From Pelagerythrobacter marensis (lineage in GTDB: Bacteria > Pseudomonadota > Alphaproteobacteria > Sphingomonadales > Sphingomonadaceae), in the NCBI RefSeq assembly GCF_001028625.1, contig NZ_CP011805.1, positions 992,001 to 1,056,000 of the forward strand: 64,000 bases of DNA, read 5' to 3'. How positions within the stretch are numbered: position 1 is the first letter of the stretch; each line of letters opens with the position of its first letter. A model generated the notes under the pieces. The model did no database searches. It was not told where the DNA came from and saw nothing but the letters and a program-made list of their open reading frames with translations. The position numbers and the translations under genes were made by a program. Shown one piece after another: positions 38,837 to 45,708 of this stretch.

Positions 38837-39160
38837 CTATTTTTCCTGCTCGTCTAGGATCAGGACGACTTCGTCCGGATGAACGACGTTGAAGTTCTGC
38901 CGCAACTGCTCGCCCACCAGATCGGGATCGGCATGGGCAGGGTCGAGCAAGTCCACGCGGTTTCGCAACGCATCACGCTCTTCCATCAATGCCGTGATGC
39001 GGGCCTGTCGCTGCTGCAACAGGTGCGCATTTTCGCCCCAGGCCAGCAGCCCGCTCGGCCCTGCGATCGCGAGGGCCATGAGCAGAAGCAGGACAGCCAG
39101 GGCCAGGCCCTGCGTCACCTTCTCCTTGGGGAGAGTGATTTTGTGTCCTTCACGCGTCAT
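38837..39160 (-). CDS. ftsB: Cell division protein FtsB (septum formation initiator, DivIC type)
   Basis: Small bitopic membrane protein of the FtsQLB division complex. The 107-residue product has a cytoplasmic basic start, one helix (about 17-36), then a periplasmic coiled coil (about 42-72, HLLQQRQARITALMEERDALRNRVDLL) and a C-terminal segment. The position upstream of pdhA (162 bases) is conserved in alphaproteobacteria, which supports the call in this fast-evolving family. Confidence 0.85.
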   Translation of the reverse strand: MTREGHKITLPKEKVTQGLALAVLLLLMALAIAGPSGLLAWGENAHLLQQRQARITALMEERDALRNRVDLLDPAHADPDLVGEQLRQNFNVVHPDEVVLILDEQEK

Positions 39161-39190
39161 GCGAGGACAGAATCATAGTTCCCCAGCCGA

Positions 39191-39219
39191 TTCAAGGCGT
39201 TTGTCCGCAAACAATTGAA
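39191..39219. promoter_or_regulatory. Nested inverted repeat upstream of ftsB
   Basis: TTCAA (39191-39195) pairs with TTGAA (39215-39219), and inside it GTTTG (39199-39203) pairs with CAAAC (39208-39212). It lies 31-59 bases before the divergent ftsB ATG (minus strand). It could be a regulator site or an RNA hairpin; no regulator is identified. Confidence 0.3.
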
Positions 39220-39280
39220 AAATGCGTCTGGCATCGCGCCTCGGTAGCTGGCCGCCCCGCCCCCTCCTGATGCGCTTCGC

Positions 39281-39309
39281 TTGCATCCTTCGGTTGAACT
39301 GGTTACATA
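39281..39309 (+). promoter_or_regulatory. Putative hppD promoter
   Basis: TTGCAT (39281-39286) and TACATA (39304-39309) are separated by 17 bases, the standard sigma70 spacing, and lie about 28-56 bases before the hppD ATG. Read by eye; the match to the -10 consensus is only partial. Confidence 0.4.
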
Positions 39310-39316
39310 TGAAACC
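39301..39316. promoter_or_regulatory. Near-perfect palindrome over the hppD -10 region, candidate operator
   Basis: GGTTACATATGAAACC is symmetric except for one base pair in each half (GGTT-A-CATATG-A-AACC). It overlaps the proposed -10 element and ends eight bases before the AAGGAG ribosome site, a place where a repressor would block transcription. The regulator is not in the window. Confidence 0.5.
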
Positions 39317-39336
39317 AATAAGCAAGGAGATTCTAG

Positions 39337-40455
39337 ATGCCAGACCTGTTCGAAAACCCCGCCGGCCTCGACGGCTTCGAGTTCGTGGAATTCTGCGCGC
39401 CCGAAAAGGGGCAACTCGAACCGGTATTTCAGGCGATGGGATTCACGCACGTTGCCAGCCATCGCAGCAAGGACGTCCATCTCTGGCGTCAGGGTGGGAT
39501 CAATCTGGTGACCAACTATGAACCCCGCAGCGCAGCATGGTATTTTGCGCGCGAGCACGGCCCTTCCGCGTGCGGCATGGCCTTTCGCGTCCGCGACGCC
39601 GCGAAGGCATGGGATCACCTGATGGACCAGGGTGCAGAACCCGTTCACGTCGAAACCGGCCCGATGGAACTTTGCATCCCCGCAATCCGCGGAATTGGCG
39701 GCGCAATTCTCTATCTGGTCGACCGTTACGAGGGCGAGGATGGCGAAGGCCTGTCGATCTACGACATCGATTTCGAATATCTGCCGGGGGTCGAAAAGCA
39801 CCCTGCAGGCGCAGGCTTCAAGCTGATCGATCACCTGACCCACAACGTTTATGGCGGCCGGATGAAGTACTGGGCGGATTACTACGAATCGCTCTTCAAC
39901 TTTCAGGAAATCCGCTATTTCGACATCAAGGGCGAATATACCGGCCTGACGTCGAAAGCGCTGACGGCGCCGGACGGCAAGATCCGCATTCCTCTCAACG
40001 AAGAGGGTGACAGCGGCAAAGGGCAGATCGAGGAGTATCTGCGCGAATTCAACGGCGAAGGCATTCAGCACATTGCACTGATCTGCGACGATCTGATCGG
40101 CTGTTGGGACAATCTCAAAAAGCTGGGCGTGCCGTTCATGACTGCGCCGCCGGCGACATATTACGAGATGCTGGACGAGCGCCTGCCCGGTCACGGCGAA
40201 GATGCAGGCGAGCTGCGCGCACGTGGTATCCTTCTCGACGGTACGACCGAAGGCGGTCAGCCGCGCCTGCTGCTGCAGATCTTTGCCGAGGCGCAGGTTG
40301 GTCCGGTGTTCTTCGAATTCATCCAGCGCAAGGGTGACGAAGGGTTCGGCGAAGGCAACTTCAAAGCGCTGTTCGAAAGCATGGAACGCGACCAGATCAA
40401 GCGCGGCGCCTTGAAGGTCGACGATGCTGCCGCGGAAACGGAGCCGGCGGAATGA
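39337..40455 (+). CDS. hppD: 4-hydroxyphenylpyruvate dioxygenase
   Basis: Non-heme iron enzyme turning 4-hydroxyphenylpyruvate into homogentisate in tyrosine breakdown. The iron ligands are His166 (DHLTHNV), His245 (IQHIAL) and Glu327 (FFEFIQRKG). The C-terminal RKGDEGFGEGNFKALFES is a family signature. The 372-residue length is normal. RBS AAGGAG is seven bases before ATG 39337. It overlaps the VOC gene by four bases (ATGA). Other pathway genes (hmgA, maleylacetoacetate isomerase, fumarylacetoacetase) are not in the window. Confidence 0.97.
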   Translation: MPDLFENPAGLDGFEFVEFCAPEKGQLEPVFQAMGFTHVASHRSKDVHLWRQGGINLVTNYEPRSAAWYFAREHGPSACGMAFRVRDAAKAWDHLMDQGAEPVHVETGPMELCIPAIRGIGGAILYLVDRYEGEDGEGLSIYDIDFEYLPGVEKHPAGAGFKLIDHLTHNVYGGRMKYWADYYESLFNFQEIRYFDIKGEYTGLTSKALTAPDGKIRIPLNEEGDSGKGQIEEYLREFNGEGIQHIALICDDLIGCWDNLKKLGVPFMTAPPATYYEMLDERLPGHGEDAGELRARGILLDGTTEGGQPRLLLQIFAEAQVGPVFFEFIQRKGDEGFGEGNFKALFESMERDQIKRGALKVDDAAAETEPAE

Positions 40456-41018
40456 GCGAGCACCCCGTCAGGCTGGGCGGCGTTCATCACGCCGCCTATC
40501 GCTGCAAAGACGCGAAAGAGACCGTCGAGTGGTACGAACGCGTGCTGGGCATGGAATATGTCAGCGCGTTCTCGGAAGACCACGTGCCCTCCACAGGCGA
40601 TTACGATCCCTACATGCATATCTTCCTCGATGCAGGAAACGGCAACGTGCTCGCGTTCTTCGAACTGCCGACGCAGAAGGACATGGGGCGGGACGAGAAC
40701 ACCCCGGCCTGGGTTCAGCATCTTGCGTTCAAAGTCGGGAGCGAGGACGAATTGCTCGCCGCCAAGACCCATATCGAGAGCCTGGGTATCGACGTCTTGG
40801 GTCCGACCCATCACGGCATTTTCAAATCGATCTATTTCTTCGATCCGAACGGTCACCGCGTCGAACTGGCGGCAGATATCGGGACGGACGATCAATATGC
40901 CGAACTGAAGCGCGTGGCCGTGCCGATGCTGGAAGAATGGAGCCGGACGAAGAAAGCGCCGCGTCACGCAGATTGGCTGCATGAAATCGCCCGTCAGGAA
41001 CACGCTTCGAAGAACTAG
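40452..41018 (+). CDS. VOC (glyoxalase-fold) protein coupled to hppD
   Basis: A 188-residue vicinal-oxygen-chelate protein with two beta-alpha-beta-beta-beta repeats. Candidate metal ligands are His in GGVHHAAY, Glu in LAFFEL, His in VQHLAFK and Glu in HRVELAAD. That set fits a metal-dependent glyoxalase, dioxygenase or isomerase. It is translationally coupled to hppD (ATGA), so a role in aromatic amino acid breakdown is likely. The reaction is unknown. Confidence 0.82.
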   Translation: MSEHPVRLGGVHHAAYRCKDAKETVEWYERVLGMEYVSAFSEDHVPSTGDYDPYMHIFLDAGNGNVLAFFELPTQKDMGRDENTPAWVQHLAFKVGSEDELLAAKTHIESLGIDVLGPTHHGIFKSIYFFDPNGHRVELAADIGTDDQYAELKRVAVPMLEEWSRTKKAPRHADWLHEIARQEHASKN

Positions 41019-41071
41019 GAACATTCCTGCACGCCGTGCCGTTCCCCCTACGTGTAACAGAGGGAACACCA

Positions 41072-41938
41072 TTGGATTACGTACAGGTTCTAGAGCACGA
41101 ATTGCAGGAATTGGCCGCAGGAGCGGTGGCATTGCTGCCCAATCTGGCAATCGCGGTTATCGTTCTGGCGATAACCGCAATCGTCGCACGCGGAGTGGCA
41201 GGAGCCGCCACGCGGATCGCCCGGCGAACGCACGTGCGCAATGATCTGCAGGAACTGTTCCGAACGCTCGCGAAGCTGGGCATCTGGATCATCGGGACGC
41301 TACTGACCCTGACAATCCTGATCCCCGGCTTCACGTTCGGCGGCATGGTTGCCGGACTGGGGATCGGCGCTGTCGCGATCGGCTTTGCCTTTCAGGATAT
41401 CTTCGAGAATTTCCTCGCCGGCGTCCTCATCATGCTTCGCGACAAGATGCATATCGGCGATTCGGTCGAGGCCGAAGGGGTCGATGGTACCGTCGAAAAG
41501 ATCACGCTGCGCGAAACGCACATCCGTCAGTTCTCGGGCGAGCTGACCATTCTGCCCAATTCCATGATTTTCAAGAATGCGGTCAAAGTCGTCAGCGATC
41601 AGCCACATCGACGGTTCGATCTGATGGTGGGCGTATCCTACGACAGCGATCTTGCCACCGCCCGCCGCGCGATCGAACAGGGAGCTTCCTCAGCCCCAGG
41701 GATTGTCGCGGACAGGGGCGTGGAGGTTTACGCGCGAGAATTCGGCGCAAGCTCGATAGACTTCCTCGTGCGCTGGTGGGTGGACACCCGAAGCGACAGC
41801 CTGTTCCAGGTCCACAACCAGATGGTCTTCGCGATCAAGAAGGCGCTCGACGATGCCGGTGTCGAAATTCCCTATCCCCACGTCACGCACACGTTCGGGG
41901 AGCCCGTACCGATCGAGGCCAGGGACCAGGCCGCTTAG
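41072..41938 (+). CDS. Small mechanosensitive channel (MscS family)
   Basis: Inner-membrane channel relieving osmotic downshock. The start used is TTG 41072 with GAGGG eight bases upstream (288 residues); GTG 41036 would add 12 residues. It has about three helices; the pore-lining helix holds GGMVAGLGIGAVAIGFAFQDIFENFLAGVLI, the MscS Gly/Ala packing pattern. The beta domain DSVEAEGVDGTVEKITLRETHIR and a C-terminal alpha-beta domain follow. A single-domain MscS of usual length. Apparently in the same run as hppD but with a 53-base gap. Confidence 0.92.
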   Translation: MDYVQVLEHELQELAAGAVALLPNLAIAVIVLAITAIVARGVAGAATRIARRTHVRNDLQELFRTLAKLGIWIIGTLLTLTILIPGFTFGGMVAGLGIGAVAIGFAFQDIFENFLAGVLIMLRDKMHIGDSVEAEGVDGTVEKITLRETHIRQFSGELTILPNSMIFKNAVKVVSDQPHRRFDLMVGVSYDSDLATARRAIEQGASSAPGIVADRGVEVYAREFGASSIDFLVRWWVDTRSDSLFQVHNQMVFAIKKALDDAGVEIPYPHVTHTFGEPVPIEARDQAA

Positions 41939-41974
41939 CAGCGCCAGCAAGGCGAAAATATTGAAGTAGGGAAA

Positions 41975-42051
41975 TGGCGCGCCCGGAAGGATTCGAACCT
42001 CCGGCCCCCAGATTCGTAGTCTGGTGCTCTATCCAGCTGAGCTACGGGCGC
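41975..42051 (-). tRNA. tRNA-Arg (anticodon ACG)
   Basis: A 77-base cloverleaf on the minus strand: acceptor GCGCCCG paired with CGGGCGC, D-arm AGCTCAGCTGGATAGAGC, anticodon stem CCAGA/TCTGG with loop CTACGAA (anticodon ACG), a T-arm with GGTTCGAATCC, and an encoded 3' CCA. ACG is normally edited to ICG by TadA and reads CGU, CGC and CGA. There is no integrase or att repeat next to it. Confidence 0.97.
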
Positions 42052-42097
42052 GCTTGGAGGGCGCCACATAGGGGGGGCATTCGACCTTTGCAATCCC

Positions 42098-42523
42098 CTA
42101 TCGCGGCGGATCTTCAAATCGTTGTGAAAACAGCGATTCGCAGAGCGTAACGTCCAGAGGCGGCTTGTTGAGAGCGCCAATCTCGTCCGGCGTCCACCAT
42201 CCAACTTCGCCCCCTTCCAATGACTGCGGGGTCCCTTCCCAGCGGCTGGCAGTGTAAAGCAGAATGACAATCCCGGGCCGGCCGTCTGCAGGCGCAGTTT
42301 GGGCGAAATGGGACGGATCGAGATGAGCCCGATCAATCGCGATGCCGATCTCCTCCCGAATTTCCCTTTCTAAAGCAAAATCAGGCATTTCCCCTGCTTC
42401 CACTTTCCCACCAGGAAACTCCCACAGGTCGCCGTGATGCTTGTTGAGCGGACGCCGGTGCATCAGCCACCGGCCATCGTTACGCCGCAGGGCAAGTGCT
42501 GCGACGGCAATCCATGTCGGCAA
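42098..42523 (-). CDS. mutT: NUDIX hydrolase, MutT type (8-oxo-dGTP diphosphatase)
   Basis: Removes oxidised dGTP to prevent mutations. The Nudix box is complete (GGKVEAGE, then REIREEIGI). The N-terminal WIAVAALALRRNDGRWLMHRRPLNKHHGDLWEFPGG matches MutT. I use TTG 42523 (141 residues), with GGA upstream; this mirrors the short E. coli N-terminus. The frame remains open to ATG 42607, but those extra residues do not look like the family and would leave almost no room for the divergent pilin promoter. Start therefore uncertain. Confidence 0.85.
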   Translation of the reverse strand: MPTWIAVAALALRRNDGRWLMHRRPLNKHHGDLWEFPGGKVEAGEMPDFALEREIREEIGIAIDRAHLDPSHFAQTAPADGRPGIVILLYTASRWEGTPQSLEGGEVGWWTPDEIGALNKPPLDVTLCESLFSQRFEDPPR

Positions 42524-42547
42524 TTTTTTCCATTTCGAACGTTCTTG

Positions 42548-42562
42548 AAAACCAATTCTTAA
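42548..42562. promoter_or_regulatory. CtrA-like site between mutT and the first Flp pilin
   Basis: AAAA-CCAATTC-TTAA, on the minus strand TTAA-N7-TTTT, is one half-site of the CtrA consensus TTAA-N7-TTAA plus a poor second half. It lies about 50 bases before the pilin start. The same element occurs at 44711-44725. Confidence 0.3.
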
Positions 42563-42610
42563 GGGGTTGGGCGCAGAAACCGTGCTCAGGGACCGTATCG
42601 GGGGCATCCA

Positions 42611-42793
42611 GTGCAGTCGAAGAAATTTCTGAGGCGCATTGGACGCGACACTCGCGGTGCAACCGCAGTCGAATACGGCCTGATCGTGACGTTAATCGTT
42701 ATCGCGTGCATCGGCGCGTTTACGGAAGTTGCCGATAAAAGCATTGCCATGTGGAGCGCCGTATCGACGGAGGTCACGAAGGAAAGAGGCTGA
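42611..42793 (+). CDS. Flp-family type IVb pilin (first copy)
   Basis: A 60-residue pilin precursor. The leader MQSKKFLRRIGRDTRG ends at Gly16, then ATAVEYGLIVTLIVIACIG. That matches the Flp processing site G/ATA with Glu21-Tyr22 in the mature helix. The start is GTG 42611. The mature peptide has a short charged tail (STEVTKERG). It differs from the second pilin in leader and tail, so the two are not recent duplicates. It may be a minor or alternative Flp subunit. Confidence 0.88.
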   Translation: MQSKKFLRRIGRDTRGATAVEYGLIVTLIVIACIGAFTEVADKSIAMWSAVSTEVTKERG

Positions 42794-42914
42794 GGAAAAT
42801 CGGGGGCCTCGTGCTCTTTAGTATTTGTCAATTCTCCGCAGCTATTTCCGACAATGCTCGTTCCGGGTTGCTGGAAAGAGTTCGGGTATCGAAGACTGAA
42901 CCAGGAGACTAAAA

Positions 42915-43094
42915 ATGAAGTTCATCAACAAGCTGCTCCGTGACGAGCAGGGCGCCACTGCCATCGAATACGGCCTCATCGCCGCCCTGATCGCCGTTGC
43001 TGCCATCACCGCCATGTCGACCCTGGGCACTGAGCTGTCCGGTACGTTCTCGGACGTAAGCGGTAAGCTCGAAAATCGCGCTGCCGTCGATTAA
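42915..43094 (+). CDS. flp: Flp-family type IVb pilin (second copy, probable major pilin)
   Basis: A 59-residue pilin precursor (MKFINKLLRDEQG / ATAIEYGLIAALIAVA). Cleavage after Gly13 leaves a mature helix with Glu18-Tyr19, the Flp hallmark. RBS AGGAG is eight bases before ATG 42915 and a strong terminator follows at 43131, so it looks like a well expressed single-gene unit, as expected for the major pilin. The rest of the Tad machinery is elsewhere in the genome; TadG/TadE-like genes are at 29.8-36.2 kb. Confidence 0.92.
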   Translation: MKFINKLLRDEQGATAIEYGLIAALIAVAAITAMSTLGTELSGTFSDVSGKLENRAAVD

Positions 43095-43105
43095 TAGCAT
43101 CGATG

Positions 43106-43123
43106 CCGGCTGAAAGAAGCCGG
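43106..43123 (+). other. Small stem-loop after the flp gene
   Basis: CCGGCT (43106-43111), loop GAAAGA, AGCCGG (43118-43123): a perfect 6-bp hairpin just before the terminator. It could stabilise the pilin mRNA 3' end. Confidence 0.45.
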
Positions 43124-43130
43124 ACGCTGA

Positions 43131-43160
43131 GGGCGGCGGGAGAAATCCCGTCGCCCTTTT
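43131..43160 (+). terminator. Rho-independent terminator of the flp gene
   Basis: GGGCGGCGGGA (43131-43141) pairs with TCCCGTCGCCC (43146-43156, one G-T pair), followed by TTTT. It ends the pilin transcript and separates it from the convergent M48 protease gene. Confidence 0.85.
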
Positions 43161-43177
43161 CGTTTCCGAAACGCTGT

Positions 43178-44653
43178 TCAGCCGCCCCGCACCACGAGCT
43201 TGACCTTTTGCCCAGCGCGCAATGCGTCGCGGGAACCAAGTCCGTTCAGAACGCGGAACCGCTGTTCCTTCGCGGTATCGTAGGCCATACGGTTTGCCAG
43301 CGACGAAACCGTATCGCCGCTGCGTACCGTCACCACATCAATCCGCCGCGGAACAACGCGACTGGCCTCCGCCTGGCTGATTCGCCGCATGGAATTGAAC
43401 ATCGGGGTAAAGGCCCCCGAACGGCCGGCCTGGCTGAGCGTGGCGAAGTGGTACGCCTGCCCATTCGAGAACTCGTAAGCAAACACGACCACGTCGACCT
43501 GGCCGCTGCCGCTGTTGACGCGGGCCGTACCGTAGGCGGCCGGAAGTCCGTTGACCGTCGTCTGCTGCAGCGCCGCGGGCGCGAGGGTCTGCTGATTTCC
43601 GCCAAGCGAGCGGAAGACATTGCGCACGTAATTGCCGAGATTGCCGTCATAGGGGGCCGTCGTTAGTTGCGCCTGCCCGCTCTGGCCATTGATCGAAACC
43701 GCGCGCGTACCGTTGACCATATAAAAGCCCTGCGGCGCGGTGAACGATAGGCGCAACTGCGGATGGATGAACTGACGCCCTTCGATAACGCCCTGCTCCG
43801 GATCGTCTCCGTAAACCATTCCGTCGATGCGGGTCAGAAACGTATCGCGATTGGTAACGCCGGTCGTCCCCGCGGCGCGCTGTAGCGCGCCCTGCACCCG
43901 GCTTGCGGGGTCGGGGTGGGTAGAAGCCCATTCGGGCACGGTCGCGTTCCCCCGCCCTTGCAGCGAAGCATCCAGTGCGTTCTGCGCAGCGAGGCTTTGC
44001 AGCACGGTGGCCATGGCGTGGGGGTCGTAACCGGCGCGGGTGAGATACTGGATGCCCAGTTCATCGGCCTGCAGTTCCTGACTGCGCGAGAATCGCAGTG
44101 TCAGCAATTGCGAGCCTTGCAGAAATCCGCGCGAAATCTGCTGCCCGATGCCGCTATCGCCCAGGATGATTCCCGAGATAATGGCACCCGCGGCGCCCAG
44201 CAGCGAATTTTGCTGCGCCTTTGCCTGGCGGCGCTGTGAATGGCGCGCTGCGACATGGCCTACCTCGTGCCCCAGCACACCCGCCAGTTCCGCCTCGTTG
44301 TTCATCAGCGTGACGAGCTGGCGTGTCGTGTAGACATACCCACCCGGGATGGCGAAGGCATTGTTGACCGAGCTGTTGAGCAAGGTGACCGTAAAGTCCG
44401 ACTGGGCATTGCCGAGCCCCGATTGCACCGCGATATTCTTGCCGATCTGCTGCACATACTGTGCGTGAGGGCCGCTCATCGCGCCGCCGAATTCGGCAAG
44501 GAATTGCGGATGCGCTTCGGCGCCGGTCTGCGCCTCGCTTTGTGTAATGGGTGTCGATGCACTGGGAATGTTGGCCCCGGCGCCCATGCACGATGTGAGT
44601 GCCAACGACAGCGCTGCCGTGGAACCAAGAGCGATCCTGTTCATGCGGGGCAT
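43178..44653 (-). CDS. M48-family metalloprotease lipoprotein with C-terminal LysM domain
   Basis: A 491-residue exported zinc protease of the BepA/LoiP type that watches over outer-membrane protein assembly. The start is ATG 44653, ten bases after GGAGGAG. The signal ends in a lipobox LTSC, so a lipoprotein is likely. Zinc motif HEVGH at 129-133, third ligand Glu in QELQADELG. Residues after about 300 include a Pro- and Gly-rich region (QLRLSFTAPQGFYMVNGT, then a C-terminal domain). The last 50 residues form a LysM peptidoglycan-binding domain (VRSGDTVSSLANRM). BepA itself has TPRs instead of LysM. Confidence 0.9.
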   Translation of the reverse strand: MPRMNRIALGSTAALSLALTSCMGAGANIPSASTPITQSEAQTGAEAHPQFLAEFGGAMSGPHAQYVQQIGKNIAVQSGLGNAQSDFTVTLLNSSVNNAFAIPGGYVYTTRQLVTLMNNEAELAGVLGHEVGHVAARHSQRRQAKAQQNSLLGAAGAIISGIILGDSGIGQQISRGFLQGSQLLTLRFSRSQELQADELGIQYLTRAGYDPHAMATVLQSLAAQNALDASLQGRGNATVPEWASTHPDPASRVQGALQRAAGTTGVTNRDTFLTRIDGMVYGDDPEQGVIEGRQFIHPQLRLSFTAPQGFYMVNGTRAVSINGQSGQAQLTTAPYDGNLGNYVRNVFRSLGGNQQTLAPAALQQTTVNGLPAAYGTARVNSGSGQVDVVVFAYEFSNGQAYHFATLSQAGRSGAFTPMFNSMRRISQAEASRVVPRRIDVVTVRSGDTVSSLANRMAYDTAKEQRFRVLNGLGSRDALRAGQKVKLVVRGG

Positions 44654-44710
44654 GGTGCCAAGTCTCCTCCGAGTGCGCGGCGTTATCCCTGCCGCTACGA
44701 TTAATCCTTG

Positions 44711-44725
44711 AAAACCAATCTTTAA
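44711..44725. promoter_or_regulatory. CtrA-like site upstream of the M48 protease
   Basis: AAAA-CCAATCT-TTAA, on the minus strand TTAA-N7-TTTT, 58 bases upstream of the protease ATG; the plus strand continues as TTAACC, a common CtrA half-site. It shares the AAAACCAAT core and N7 spacing with 42548-42562. Confidence 0.3.
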
Positions 44726-44750
44726 CCGAGGGCTTTGGTTCCCGAAAGAG

Positions 44751-45698
44751 TCAGATCGTTCCCAACTGAAGAAACCGTTCTTCCCTGACCCGGCGCAATT
44801 CGTCAGGTCCGAGACGGTCGAGTGCCTCCAGTTCATCGTCGATTGCATCCGCGAGTGCCTGCGCGGCGGCCTGCGGATTGCGGTGCGCCCCGCCCACCGG
44901 CTCGGGGACGATGCGATCGATTACCCCCAGTCCCTCCAGATGCTGCGCGGTCACTTTCATTGCCTCTGCAGCATCGGGGGCTTTGTCCGCCGTGCGCCAC
45001 AGGATCGAGGCGCAGCCTTCAGGCGATATCACCGAATAGATGGCGTGTTCCAACATCAGGACCCGCTCGGCGCTCGCCAGCGCGACCGCTCCGCCGGAAC
45101 CGCCCTCGCCCACAATCGTCGCGACCATCGGCACGGGAAGCGCAAGACAGGCTTCGGTCGAACGGGCAATCGCTTCGGCCTGGCCCCGTTCTTCCGCCTC
45201 CACGCCAGGAAACGCGCCGGAGGTGTCAACCAGCGTCACGACCGGCAATCCGAAACGGCCTGCCATCTCCATCAGTCGAATGGCCTTGCGATAGCCTTCT
45301 GGCTTACCCATGCCGAAATTGTGTCGCAGCCGGCTTTCCGTGTCGTGCCCCTTCTCGTGGCCGATCAGCATAACCCGGCGCCCCCGCAGCCTCGCAAAGC
45401 CGCCAAGGATCGCCTCATCCTCGCCGTAGTAGCGATCACCGCCGAGGGGTATGAATTCGTCGAACGCATGGCGGACCAGATCGCGGAAGTGCGGCCGCGC
45501 CGGATGCCTTGCAACCTGCGTCTTCTGCCACGGCGTCAGCGATGCATAAGTGCTTGCCAGAAGGTCCGCGCTCTTGCGTTCGAGCCGCGCGAGCTCCGTC
45601 GAAATATCGACATCGTCCCCTTCGGCAGCGCTACGAAGTTCGGCGACGCGCGCGTCGAGCTGCGCCACGGGCTTTTCGAATTCGAGGTAAGAAATCAT
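44751..45698 (-). CDS. accA: Acetyl-CoA carboxylase carboxyltransferase, alpha subunit
   Basis: Transfers the carboxyl group from biotin to acetyl-CoA for fatty acid synthesis, with AccD. The 315-residue protein begins MISYLEFEKPVAQLDARVAELR and has the crotonase-like core with EGGSGGAVALA and YSVISPEGCASILWR. It lies 10 bases downstream of xerD; this xerD-accA order is common in alphaproteobacteria. AccBCD are not in the window. Confidence 0.97.
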   Translation of the reverse strand: MISYLEFEKPVAQLDARVAELRSAAEGDDVDISTELARLERKSADLLASTYASLTPWQKTQVARHPARPHFRDLVRHAFDEFIPLGGDRYYGEDEAILGGFARLRGRRVMLIGHEKGHDTESRLRHNFGMGKPEGYRKAIRLMEMAGRFGLPVVTLVDTSGAFPGVEAEERGQAEAIARSTEACLALPVPMVATIVGEGGSGGAVALASAERVLMLEHAIYSVISPEGCASILWRTADKAPDAAEAMKVTAQHLEGLGVIDRIVPEPVGGAHRNPQAAAQALADAIDDELEALDRLGPDELRRVREERFLQLGTI

Positions 45699-45708
45699 CG
45701 CTCAGCGC

